Notes: generated by a model not told the origin, from the sequence alone. Counted from the stretch's first letter, positions 1 through 6,300 are shown. The stretch: DNA of 7,520 bases from a bacterium (GCA_017394375.1 JAFPYV010000021.1:1-7520), one strand, 5' to 3'. Translations and numbers: made by a program.

Positions 1-66
1 AACATGCCACGTCAAATGTTTAATTGAAAATCAAGCAATCAAATTTTTGATGAAATAAAAAAATAG
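1..66 (+). CDS. IS30-family transposase, C-terminal fragment (5' end outside window)
   Basis: The plus strand reads 21 codons to a TAG at 64-66. The fragment begins NMPRQMFNWKSSNQ and ends FDEIKK, with its Trp encoded by TGA. The same residues end the transposase of the complete element at 2821-3790. In IS30 transposases this is the tail after the DDE catalytic domain; no catalytic residue lies in the visible part. The start is outside the window, so completeness is unknown. Confidence 0.88.
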
Positions 67-86
67 GAGTAAAAATTCTCCTATTT
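61..86 (+). terminator. Hairpin overlapping the transposase stop codon
   Basis: AAATAGGAG (61-69) pairs with CTCCTATTT (78-86) around an 8-base loop, giving nine perfect base pairs that include the TAG stop. No long T-run follows, so it is either a weak terminator or an RNA structure protecting the IS from read-through. The same hairpin is present in the other copy at 2801-2826. Confidence 0.6.
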
Positions 87-113
87 CTTATATAATTTTC
101 TCGAAATACAAGT

Positions 114-138
114 GTTGCACTTGAACTTGCAATTCGGG
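114..138 (+). repeat. Terminal inverted repeat of the left IS30 copy
   Basis: These 25 bases start GTTGCACTTGAACTTG and end ATTCGGG. They are the exact reverse complement of 2749-2773, the 3'-side terminal repeat of the complete element. Homology between the two copies ends at 138, which fixes the IS boundary. Confidence 0.85.
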
Positions 139-169
139 AAAATATGAGAATTCGAAATTCCCATATTTT
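139..169 (-). terminator. Intrinsic terminator-like hairpin flush against the left IS30 end
   Basis: AAAATATG (139-146) pairs with CATATTTT (162-169), and after one mismatch GAATT (148-152) pairs with AATTC (156-160). That is about 13 pairs around a 3-base loop. Read on the minus strand it would end transcripts of the two membrane-protein pseudogenes upstream (1976 to 424), with CATATTTT as the distal arm. The base of the stem touches the IS end at 138 with no intervening base. Confidence 0.6.
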
Positions 170-423
170 TTACTCTAATTTTTTATAAATATACTAAAAA
201 TTAATTTATATATTGTATTTTTAAAAACGTAATATAAGCAAAATGTATTTAAGATTTAAATTACTATTAAATGTTGTAATTGTTTATCAAAAAATGATTA
301 TATATTCAGTACTTGATTAGCATCAATATTAAAAAATTACAACACTTTAAAACATTTATTGCTAATCAAAATGTTTAATAAAAACAATTATTTGTTTTTG
401 CAAACAATTGCAATCATTACTAA
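170..423. other. AT-rich non-coding stretch downstream of the membrane-protein pseudogenes
   Basis: No open frame of note in either direction with TGA read as Trp. It holds two overlapping inverted repeats: TGTTGTAATT (272-281) with AATTACAACA (335-344), and TTGATTAGCA (313-322) with TGCTAATCAA (360-369). The two pairs interleave, so they could not form as ordinary nested hairpins at the same time (a pseudoknot-like order). A short A/T hairpin lies at 380-399. Otherwise nothing recognisable. Confidence 0.5.
380..399 (-). terminator. Weak hairpin just downstream of membrane-protein copy A
   Basis: AAAAACAA (380-387) pairs with TTGTTTTT (392-399) around TTAT. On the minus strand it ends in a T-run and lies 24 bases past the stop codon at 424, the right place for a terminator. 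With only one G:C pair it is probably weak. Confidence 0.35.
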
Positions 424-1131
424 TTAATGGACAATAATATTTTTGGTAGCACAAAAATCAGCAAATCACTTATTAAATGGTAAGTTTATTTTAATCGGAA
501 ATTGTTGTTTATCATAATCATAAAAGAACTTCTTTAGTGATAATATTCCAAATCAACTGCAATATCGAAGGTGTTTATTTGTCTTTTTTCATTCTTTTCT
601 TGAATAAAAAGCCATTTGTAAAGTTAAAGGATACTGATCAAGATTTTGTTCAATGGCTCCTAGTTTTTGCATTTGTTTAAAAATAGTAAGATATTTATTT
701 AAGTAAGTCTTGTTATATAAATTATAGCGAACAAATGAATATAAGTAGAAAGCAAGAAAAAGAATTAATAAGACAATAAATAACGCAAAGAAGAATCAAC
801 AACTTCTTCATAAATAAATAAATATACCAACTACTTTGCAAATTTGTATAAGCTAAGCTAATTAACGTAATAAAAAATAATAATGAAATTAATCCCCCCG
901 TTAAAAATGCTCATCCCATTAATTGGTATCCACGTAAATATTTAAACTGCAAAAATCAACTTGGAAATTGAGAAGGATAAGTAACAGTTACATCAAATTT
1001 TGTTTGGTTATTTTTAATGTACTTTCTAATATCATAACTTTCGTTTTCACAAAATTTTTCAAAGTAATAATCTGGAATGTTATATTTGATCATCTTAGTT
1101 TTACTTGTCTCAACAGTTTATCAATTATTAT
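424..1131 (-). pseudogene. Decayed membrane protein, copy A (paralog of 1249-1976)
   Basis: Code-4 reading from ATG at 1093 gives MIKYNIPDYYFEKF, then ESYDIRKYI and KFDV, then a hydrophobic stretch (LISLLFFITLISLAY) and another near LLILLCVIYCLI. Near the A-run at about 756-761 (plus strand) the frame shifts and continues as FVRYNLYNKTYL, MQKLGAIEQNLDQYPLTLQM and SLKKFF to a TAA at 424-426. Aligned to copy B by eye: ESYDIRK, EQNLDQY/EKNLNQY, LQMAF and SLK-FF agree. Upstream, a second frame holds KLLRQVKLR, matching PLLRISIR of copy B and preceded by ATA where copy B has ATG, so the original start was probably at 1131 and a second frameshift lies near 1093. Two membrane segments are predicted. 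Function is not recognised; it is probably a lineage-specific membrane protein of spiroplasmas. Confidence 0.7.
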
Positions 1132-1248
1132 GTTCTTAAAAATATTTCCTAACAAATATTAACTTCTTATTTAAATTAAAAAAGTTATCTATTTTTTTCT
1201 TTCAAAAAAATGATGGATTAAATTATTCTTAATTTGTGATTTAAAAGA

Positions 1249-1976
1249 TTAATTATCTTTTTTATTTTCAAAAATGCGTTTAATATAGTTATCATTTGGT
1301 GCATACATTTGGACAAAGCGATTAAATCAACAATTTCAAGGTAAATTTTCATCAATTGGAAACTTTAGATTATCATATGCCCAAAAGAAATATTTGAGGC
1401 TCAAAAAACCGTAATATGATTTTCAATGCATTAAATAGTGATCTAAATCTTGATGCCAATTATACCAGTGATATTGCCAAAATGCCATTTGCAAATTATC
1501 ATGATATTGATTAAGGTTTTTTTCTATATAACCATGTGATTGCATTTCTAAAAATAATGCTTTTAAAATTGGAAGTTCTTTTTTATTATAATAATGACCT
1601 GCCATTCACGGAATAAATAATAAAATGCAATAAACAATTGTGAAGAAAATTGCTAAGGCTAAAAACCACCAAATAAGTTGCATTAAGGACGGATATAGTC
1701 AGTAATCAACAAAATCACAAATAAAGGCAATAAAACACACTAAAATGTAATTGCTAATGATAAGGGCACAATATTAGCAAAGATTTTACAATTACAGATA
1801 GATTGAAATTTTTTGAATAATTTGGGAAAATCTATGAAATTAGCACTTTTAACATCAAACTTTTTTTGTTTATTAATGATGAACTTTCTAATATCGTAAC
1901 TTTCATCAATTCGAAAAACATCTAAATCAGGGGAACGAATTGAAATTCGCAGCAATGGTTTTTGATCATTATCCAT
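1249..1976 (-). pseudogene. Decayed membrane protein, copy B (paralog of 424-1131)
   Basis: ATG at 1974-1976 follows a good ribosome binding site. The first frame gives 78 residues (MDNDQKPLLRISIRS, ESYDIRKFI, then FANIVPLSLAITF) and ends at a TAG at 1740-1742. The next frame opens at about 1776 and continues as ILVCFIAFICDFVDYW, LIWWFLALAIFFTIVYC, MAGHYYNKKELP, EKNLNQYHDNLQMAF and SLKYFFWAYD to a TAA at 1249-1251. A single-base indel around 1742-1776 explains the break. Read through, it would be about 241 residues: a cytoplasmic-looking N-terminus, two membrane helices and a C-terminal region rich in Trp and Tyr. A TATAAT lies at 2091-2096 on the minus strand, about 115 bases upstream, without a convincing -35 box. 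It probably shared a transcript with copy A. Function is unknown; the two copies are clearly related but well diverged. Confidence 0.72.
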
Positions 1977-1983
1977 TTTTAGT

Positions 1984-1990
1984 TTCCTTT
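1984..1990 (-). promoter_or_regulatory. Ribosome binding site of membrane-protein copy B
   Basis: AAAGGAAA on the minus strand, 8 bases before the ATG at 1976. It supports that start codon. Confidence 0.55.
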
Positions 1991-2117
1991 ATCTTTATCA
2001 GCATGAATTGATAAATTATTTATTTTTTATTTTATTTATATTGACGTATTTACAAAATTAAAATGTTCGTTAGATGGTACATTATAAATTAATAAAGTAA
2101 ATCCTAAATACTAATAA

Positions 2118-2309
2118 GTTAAACACCTGCAATCTAGAAATTATCCTTCCTGGTTGAAATCTCAAAATAAAATTGTTCAAATTCTTGATCAATTCAATAA
2201 TCTTACTACTAACTGACAAGATGGTATTCTTGCAGAAATTAAATTACGAAAAGAACAATATCAAGATTATTTAAAGCAATTATTAAACTTTAATATAACT
2301 AATGATTAA
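2118..2309 (+). pseudogene. Orphan 63-codon open stretch, probable C-terminal gene fragment
   Basis: The frame is open from just after a TAA at 2115-2117 to a TAA at 2307-2309. It reads RNYPSWLKSQNKIVQ, then a Gln/Leu/Lys-rich helical-looking tail (LAEIKLRKEQYQDYLKQ) ending NFNITND. One internal Trp is TGA and one is TGG. There is no ATG near its beginning and no ribosome binding site, and composition is protein-like rather than random A/T. I read it as the surviving C-terminus of a gene whose 5' part was deleted. I do not recognise the family; a transposase or phage-type protein tail is possible but unsupported. Confidence 0.4.
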
Positions 2310-2417
2310 TAAAGAAGAAAACTTTTAAGTTTTAAATTATCATCCTAAGAATCAAAATAAGTTAAATTATTTTTCATTAAAAAACAAATTAAGAATCCAA
2401 TTTCTAATCATAGTTTT

Positions 2418-2434
2418 GGGAGACTCACATAATT
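2418..2434 (+). repeat. Dispersed repeat, partial copy R1
   Basis: GGGAGACTCACATAATT matches the start of the leader repeat at 6604-6620. Read on the other strand, 2423-2466 also resembles 6678-6720, the stretch running from the terminator T-run through AAAATTATGTGAG at the start of the Mbov_0401-like gene. It is probably a rearranged end of that element. Confidence 0.55.
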
Positions 2435-2463
2435 TTCTTGTTTTAGTTTAATTATAAAAAAAT

Positions 2464-2505
2464 GGAGAGACTCACGTTTTTGTAGGTGTCGTGTAAATGA
2501 CAACT
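2464..2505 (+). repeat. Dispersed repeat, copy R2
   Basis: GGAGAGACTCACG, then TTTTTGTAGGTGTC and AATGACAACTG. It has the same order of blocks as R3 and R4: GACTCAC, GTAGGT, GACAAC. The closing GTTGTC arm of the hairpin is absent. Confidence 0.55.
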
Positions 2506-2554
2506 GAAAATATAATACCAAAAATTAAAAAAGTGATTCAAATATTTTAATGGG

Positions 2555-2603
2555 AAAGCAAAACAAGTTAAGAAAATTTTACTTCTTAACTGTTTGCTTT
2601 TTT
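2555..2603 (+). terminator. Long orphan terminator-like hairpin
   Basis: AAAGCAAAACAAGTTAAGAA (2555-2574) pairs with TTCTTAACTGTTTGCTTT (2583-2600), about 18 pairs with two bulged A residues, and is followed by a T-run to 2603. This is the strongest hairpin in the window. No intact gene lies just upstream on the plus strand; the nearest is the orphan fragment ending at 2309. Confidence 0.6.
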
Positions 2604-2694
2604 ATTCTTAATTAATAGTAAAATTTAGGAATGAATATTACTTGTATTCAGAAATTTTTAAAGCAATTGTTTGCTTAAAATATTGCAATTATTT

Positions 2695-2748
2695 GGGAGA
2701 CTTTTAAGATTGTAGGTTTCACTAAAATGACAACCACTTTAGTTGTCA
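2695..2748 (+). repeat. Dispersed repeat, copy R3
   Basis: GGGAGACTTTTAAGATTGTAGGT, here split as GGGAGAC, then GATTGTAGGTTTC, then ATGACAACC and GTTGTCA. It has the same block order as the leader at 6604-6680, including the complete terminal hairpin. The IS30 element begins at the next base. Confidence 0.6.
2728..2748 (+). terminator. Hairpin flush against the 3' end of the IS30 element
   Basis: TGACAAC (2728-2734) pairs with GTTGTCA (2742-2748), seven perfect pairs and a 7-base loop. The equivalent hairpin at 6660-6680 is followed by seven T residues and looks like a true terminator; here the T-run is missing because IS30 sequence starts at 2749. Confidence 0.55.
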
Positions 2749-2773
2749 CCCGAATTGCAAGTTCAAGTGCAAC
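2749..2773. repeat. IS30 terminal inverted repeat, transposase 3' side
   Basis: The 25 bases start CCCGAATTGCAAG and end TTCAAGTGCAAC. They pair with 3851-3875 in inverted orientation, with mismatches at positions 3, 4, 7, 10 and 13 from the tip. Confidence 0.85.
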
Positions 2774-2800
2774 ACTTGTGTTTCGAGAAAATTATACAAG

Positions 2801-2826
2801 AAATAGGAGAATTTTTACTCCTATTT
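2801..2826 (-). terminator. Hairpin overlapping the IS30 transposase stop codon
   Basis: AAATAGGAG (2801-2809) and CTCCTATTT (2818-2826), nine pairs around an 8-base loop. Its minus-strand stem includes the TAG stop at 2821-2823. It is identical to 61-86 in the other copy. Confidence 0.55.
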
Positions 2827-3790
2827 TTTTATTTCATCAAAAATTTGATTGCTTGATTTTCAATTAAACATTTGACGTGGCATGTTGTTAATTTTTTCTT
2901 GTAAGTTGTAAATGTCTTCATCAGTAATTTCATTGAAATTTGTTTTCTTTTTGTACATCCTTCTGACTAATCCATTTAGGTTTTCATTGGAACCTCTTTG
3001 ATATGATGCATATGGTTCACAAAAATACACTTTACATTTAACTCAATAAGCTAGCAGTCCAATCTTCTGAAATTCAATTCCATTGTCAACAGTAATGCTG
3101 TTCACATGAAGATGATTTTCATCAATGATGCTCTTAATGATGGAATTGATTTTCATTGGATTCTTGCTTTTCACTCGCTTAATAAAAAGCTTTCTGCTTT
3201 TGCGTTTTTTAAACGTTAGCAAATTATCATACCCAGTTGATTTACGGCCAATGATTAAATCGACCTCATAATCCCCATATTCTTGCCTTAAATCCACGGA
3301 TTTAGGGCGAGTTCAGATGGGAAGAACAAATTTATCCTTGAATTTAGAAAAAATGCCAACTGTTCGCTTTGGACCATTTTTCCTAAAGTGTTCTTAATCG
3401 ATCACAAGATTTAATAATCTAGTTGAAGTTATTGATTAAATTGAACACTTGGTAAAGGGAAGGCATCGTGATATTTAGATGTTCAACTTGGATCTTATGA
3501 TACGTGGCATTTACACCATGATATCGCTTGTCGTAATATCGCAAAAATAACTTTGAAAATTCTTCATATTTTAAGCTATGAAAAAAGTATTTATTCCGAT
3601 GACCACAAAACGCTTTCTTACTAGCAATTTCTGCATCATAAAATGTTCAAATGTATTTTTTTTAATTCTCACGAAATTGTTGATTTACTGCAATTTATTT
3701 TTTTGCAATTTGACTGATTGATAAATTTTCATCATTGAAAAAATGTTGAATTAAATTTCTTTCACTTGGGCTTAAAAATGTATATTCCAT
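2821..3790 (-). pseudogene. IS30-family transposase, frameshifted
   Basis: A DDE transposase that cuts and joins IS ends. ATG at 3788-3790 begins MEYTFLSPSERNLIQHFF, followed by a helix-turn-helix region (SISQIAKK, INCSKSTISWELKK), a middle part (YDAEIASKKAFCGHRNKYFF, ATYHKIQVEHLN), then KRTVGIFSKFK, VLPIWTRPKSVDLR and the catalytic core. All three catalytic acidic residues are visible: Asp in EVDLIIG, Asp in ITVDNG, and Glu in GSNENLNGLVRR, the IS30 signature. Lesions on the minus strand: an A7 run (3698-3704) that is one base short, a nearby A8 run (3656-3663) that is one base long and restores the frame, an in-frame TAG at 3419-3421, and one extra base near 3385-3387. Repaired length would be about 322 residues, normal for the family. 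Several Trp are TGA. Confidence 0.9.
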
Positions 3791-3805
3791 GGTAATTAAC
3801 TTTAA

Positions 3806-3828
3806 CACTTTTTTGTACAAAAAAAGTG
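3806..3828 (-). promoter_or_regulatory. Hairpin in the IS30 transposase leader
   Basis: CACTTTTTT (3806-3814) pairs with AAAAAAGTG (3820-3828) around GTACA, 15 bases before the ATG on the minus strand. Such a leader hairpin could block ribosome access when the IS is transcribed from outside. The only Shine-Dalgarno-like AAAGGAG lies upstream of it at about 3836-3843, too far from the ATG for normal use. Confidence 0.35.
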
Positions 3829-3850
3829 CAATAACTCCTTTTAAAGTCGT

Positions 3851-3875
3851 TGCACTTGAAATTTCACTTTAGGAA
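3851..3875. repeat. IS30 terminal inverted repeat, transposase 5' side
   Basis: The 25 bases begin GTTGCACTTGAA and end CACTTTAGG. They are the inverted partner of 2749-2773 (20 of 25 matches) and end one base before the hairpin at 3876. Confidence 0.85.
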
Positions 3876-3906
3876 AAGAGATGCTTCTAAAAAACATCTC
3901 TTTTTG
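3876..3906 (-). terminator. Intrinsic terminator of the surface-protein gene
   Basis: AAAAGAGATG (3876-3885) pairs with CATCTCTTTT (3897-3906), ten perfect pairs with an 11-base loop. On the minus strand it lies 37 bases after the surface-protein stop and ends in CTCTTTT. The IS30 end touches its base at 3875. Confidence 0.75.
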
Positions 3907-3943
3907 TTATTATCTATTGTTTAAATTAATTAATTAGGTTTAA

Positions 3944-6253
3944 TTATCAAAGAAGGAATCCATTACCACATGCAATGGTAAAATCAGTATCATATCAAGT
4001 ATTATTAAACTTTACTTGGTTAATAATAATTGATCCACTTTGACTTTCAACGGGAATGTAAACTTTATATGCACTTAATACATCTTGGTTTGATTCATTT
4101 CAACCCAGAATTTGTGCTACTCAACTCATCAAAATACAACCATCTGTTAAACCTCATTGATAAGTAGATCATTTAGTAGTGTCCATTGTGTATTCATTGT
4201 TAATTCCATACTTGAAACCATAATTGTATGAATTGTAGTTATCAATGCCAAAAAAAGAAAATAAGTAACCATTGCTACCATATCGAGATTGGCTTCAAAA
4301 TGCTCTGGCTGGAGCATAAGCAATGGTATTGGATTTATCATTAATTAAGTTACCCATTACTCAAGTAACACTACTATTAGCGAACGTATTAGTTGGCAAA
4401 TTCATACTAATATCCATGCTTGCCGGTAGGGTTATGGTGCTACTATCACCAGGATTGATTGTGCTAATTAATACTCCCCCGCTGGTTTCTAATTGAACAA
4501 TATCTTTGGAGTTATTAGTTACTTTAAAACCAGTGACATCTCCTCAGGAGTTATTAGTTTTACTATCACTAATATTAGTTGTTAAATCACTAAGCGTGAT
4601 GTTCGTATCACTACTATTAGTTAAATAAGTTGCCAAATCAGTTGTGTATTGACCAGCATAATAGTTATTGTAAAAAGTAGCAATATTACTAATTTTTAGG
4701 TTATTAACTAAATCTTGTAAATTAATCGAATTAGTTGCTAGTTTTTCAACTAAAGTTGGCGTAATTGGAGTTTGATTTTTAGTGGATGAAGTACTAGAGG
4801 AAGTTGCTGTTTTACTGTCAGAATTGGTTGTACTTGTTTTATCAGGAGATGAGTCAGTATTTTTAGTAGAAGATGATTGGTTTGTACTTGGAGTGGAATC
4901 AGTGTTTTTATTGGAATTTGAAGTTGAATTATTGTTGTTGACAATTGATGGAGTATTGTTGTTTGATGTGGTGTATGCTTGCTTAATGTTTTGAATAACT
5001 GCTTGGGTAGTAAATGCATAATTAGCAACCGTAATTACGGCATAGTATTTACCATAAAAAGCATTATCATTACTTAAATTAAATGTAATTTGACCACTGT
5101 CACTTGAACTAGAAATCGTACCGCTTGCTTGACCAATGAAACTAGTACCAGTGCTACTTTCTCCATTAACATATGGATTTACACCATAAAATTGCACATT
5201 ACATGCTTTACCTTCCAAAGCAGCATTCACTGTATATGATAAAGTAATAGTTGCATAATCATTTTGTTGACCAATGTAGATGGTTGAATTTGATAATGTG
5301 ATAGTCGCATTACTAATTTCATTAGTATCATTATAAGTTAAACTAGTTTGATCAGTTTGGGTGTAAGTTTGTCCATTCACAGTAGCACTAACTTCAACAA
5401 AGAAAGTAGTAAATTTGGCATTAATAACGTTTTGATTTAAAGCAAAGGTAGCAGTGGTGCTAGATCCCAATGAAGTAACATCATTAGCATCTTGTAGTTG
5501 AGTTAAATTAGTACCACTATTAGTTGTTGCATATCAGTGATAACTAATGTTAGTTGCACTAGCTGGAATGCTAGTGGTTGCTTTTAAATGAAAATTATCA
5601 CTAGTAGTTAATAAATATTCACTGGAAAGAGAAGTAATGGTATTTCCATCCAGATTAATGGTTAAACTACTGATATTAATTGGGTTAGTTAATGTTACTT
5701 TAAGGTCATTGGAAGTATTAGAATTAATGATTGTACCATTATCAGTAATTTGTGCCACATAATAATAGTAAGAATATTGACTTAACATTGATGTAGTTAA
5801 TTGGAAATAACCACTATTAGTATCACTTGTCGATACTCCTAATTTATCTCCTCCGTAATTAACATCATTTTTACTACCATACCAAATAAAAGTAATTGTT
5901 TGATTAGTGGTAGTAGTTAAATTGGGACTTAGATAATATCCAGCGTTGCTTTCGTCACTTACTTCATTGTTTCCTACCACACTAAAACCATTATCATTCT
6001 TTTCATATAGTAGTGGTAATAAGGCTTTGGTGTTATTAGTTGTTCAGTTACTATCGTCAACTTTATTTTTTGCTCTTGTAGCATTGATTGCTGCACTGTT
6101 AGCAGTAGTGCTATTTGCATTCGTAGTTGCTGCTAGTTCATTATTAGAATAATGTTGGTTCAATTGAGTTCCTAGGACTGAACCAAGGATAATGGCAGTT
6201 GCACCAATGGCAATGCCTGCACCAATTAATCAATTTCTGGTTTTTCTTTGCAT
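3944..6253 (-). CDS. Large surface protein, signal-anchored, with Ig-like stretches and Trp-rich C-terminal domain
   Basis: An unbroken code-4 frame of 769 residues, the only intact gene here. Of 13 Trp codons 12 are TGA, so standard-code reading splits it into pieces. The ATG follows a strong ribosome binding site. Residues 1-6 are basic (MQRKTR) and about 7-29 form one hydrophobic helix (LIGAGIAIGATAIILGSVLG); no lipobox Cys follows, so it is a signal anchor or cleaved signal peptide, not a lipoprotein. About 40-90 is Ala/Asn/Thr-rich. Residues 102-188, 190-307 and 312-425 are beta-rich and look Ig-like (TFIWYGS, ISYHWYATT, TFFVEVSATVNG). Residues 428-500 are an Asn/Ser/Thr/Lys low-complexity linker. 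Residues 501-769 form a globular domain holding 9 of the 13 Trp, ending TIACGNGFLLW. The tail lies outside the cell. I infer an adhesin-like or host-contact role from architecture only; no named family is recognised. Confidence 0.85.
4754..4972 (-). repeat. Low-complexity linker in the surface protein
   Basis: Encodes residues 428-500, almost entirely Ser, Thr, Asn, Lys, Asp, Pro and Gln with no hydrophobic core (for example STSNSNKNTDSTPS and SSSTSSTKNQTP). It separates the beta-rich N-terminal part from the C-terminal domain. Degenerate AAC/AGT/ACT codon repeats make it a likely site of length variation between strains. Confidence 0.7.
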
Positions 6254-6260
6254 GTATTTT

Positions 6261-6269
6261 CCTTCCTTT
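6261..6269 (-). promoter_or_regulatory. Ribosome binding site of the surface-protein gene
   Basis: AAAGGAAGG on the minus strand, 7 bases before the ATG at 6253. It decides the start, since no upstream ATG in frame has one. Confidence 0.7.
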
Positions 6270-6285
6270 AAGTTAATTCATTATG

Positions 6286-6300
6286 TGCTAAAAATTAGCA
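6286..6300. promoter_or_regulatory. Perfect palindrome in the surface-protein promoter zone, possible operator
   Basis: TGCTAAAAATTAGCA: TGCTAA and TTAGCA arms around AAA, 33 bases upstream of the ATG. On the minus strand it is followed at once by CATAAT, a possible -10 box, with TTGTTT-like sequence upstream at non-ideal spacing. It could be a repressor site or chance in an AT-rich region. Confidence 0.25.

Larger units (their letters stand above)
1..138 (+). mobile_element. 3' end of an IS30-family insertion sequence (left part outside window)
   Basis: This stretch is an inverted copy of 2749-2886, which is the 3' end of the complete IS30 element on the right. I find only two differences over 138 bases, at about 90 and 107. 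It contains the last 21 codons of the transposase, a hairpin over the stop codon, and the terminal inverted repeat at 114-138, and it stops exactly where the right copy stops (CCCGAATT end). The rest of the element lies to the left of the window, so whether this copy is intact cannot be judged. Its 3' end faces the 3' end of the other copy. Confidence 0.9.
2310..2748. other. Non-coding zone with dispersed repeats and a long hairpin
   Basis: No gene is seen. The zone holds three copies or partial copies of the GACTCACATAATT-GTAGGT repeat (2418-2434, 2464-2505, 2695-2748) and the long hairpin at 2555-2603. A short A/T inverted repeat (AAAACT/AGTTTT) lies at 2318-2333 just after the orphan frame and could be a weak terminator. 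It ends exactly at the IS30 boundary. Confidence 0.6.
2749..3875 (-). mobile_element. IS30-family insertion sequence, full length with broken transposase
   Basis: The element is 1127 bp, normal for IS30. It is bounded by 25-bp imperfect inverted repeats (2749-2773 and 3851-3875, 20 of 25 positions matching, perfect over the inner TTCAAGTGCAAC). One transposase reading frame on the minus strand fills it and carries the IS30 motifs. The right boundary is confirmed by the second copy at 1-138. No clear target duplication is seen: the flanks are GTTGTCA and AAAAGAGATG. Both outer ends abut hairpins. The transposase has several frame lesions, so the copy is probably not autonomous. Confidence 0.88.

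Noticed and set aside
968..1162. 64-codon plus-strand open frame
   Set aside because: It is antisense to membrane-protein pseudogene copy A, has no ribosome binding site, and consists of hydrophobic residues expected from complementing that gene.
2740..3885. Target-site duplication around the complete IS30 element
   Set aside because: Flanks GTTGTCA and AAAAGAGATG share no direct repeat beyond a single A, so no duplication can be claimed.
4147..4341. 64-codon minus-strand frame
   Set aside because: It overlaps the surface-protein C-terminal domain in another frame. The true frame reads through TGA here and is continuous with the rest of the gene.
4782..4994. 70-codon plus-strand frame rich in Val, Leu and Glu
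   Set aside because: It is the antisense shadow of the Ser/Thr/Asn linker of the surface protein; the periodic composition follows from the repeat codons.
4750..5028. 92-codon minus-strand frame inside the surface-protein gene
   Set aside because: It is an alternative frame of the low-complexity linker in the same orientation, without its own ribosome binding site.
5946..6152. 68-codon plus-strand hydrophobic frame
   Set aside because: It is antisense to the Ala/Asn/Thr-rich N-terminus of the surface protein; the apparent membrane helix arises from complementing GCA/ACT codons.
3944..6253. Surface protein as a lipoprotein
   Set aside because: No Cys follows the N-terminal hydrophobic helix (GTQLNQHYS after it), so there is no lipobox.
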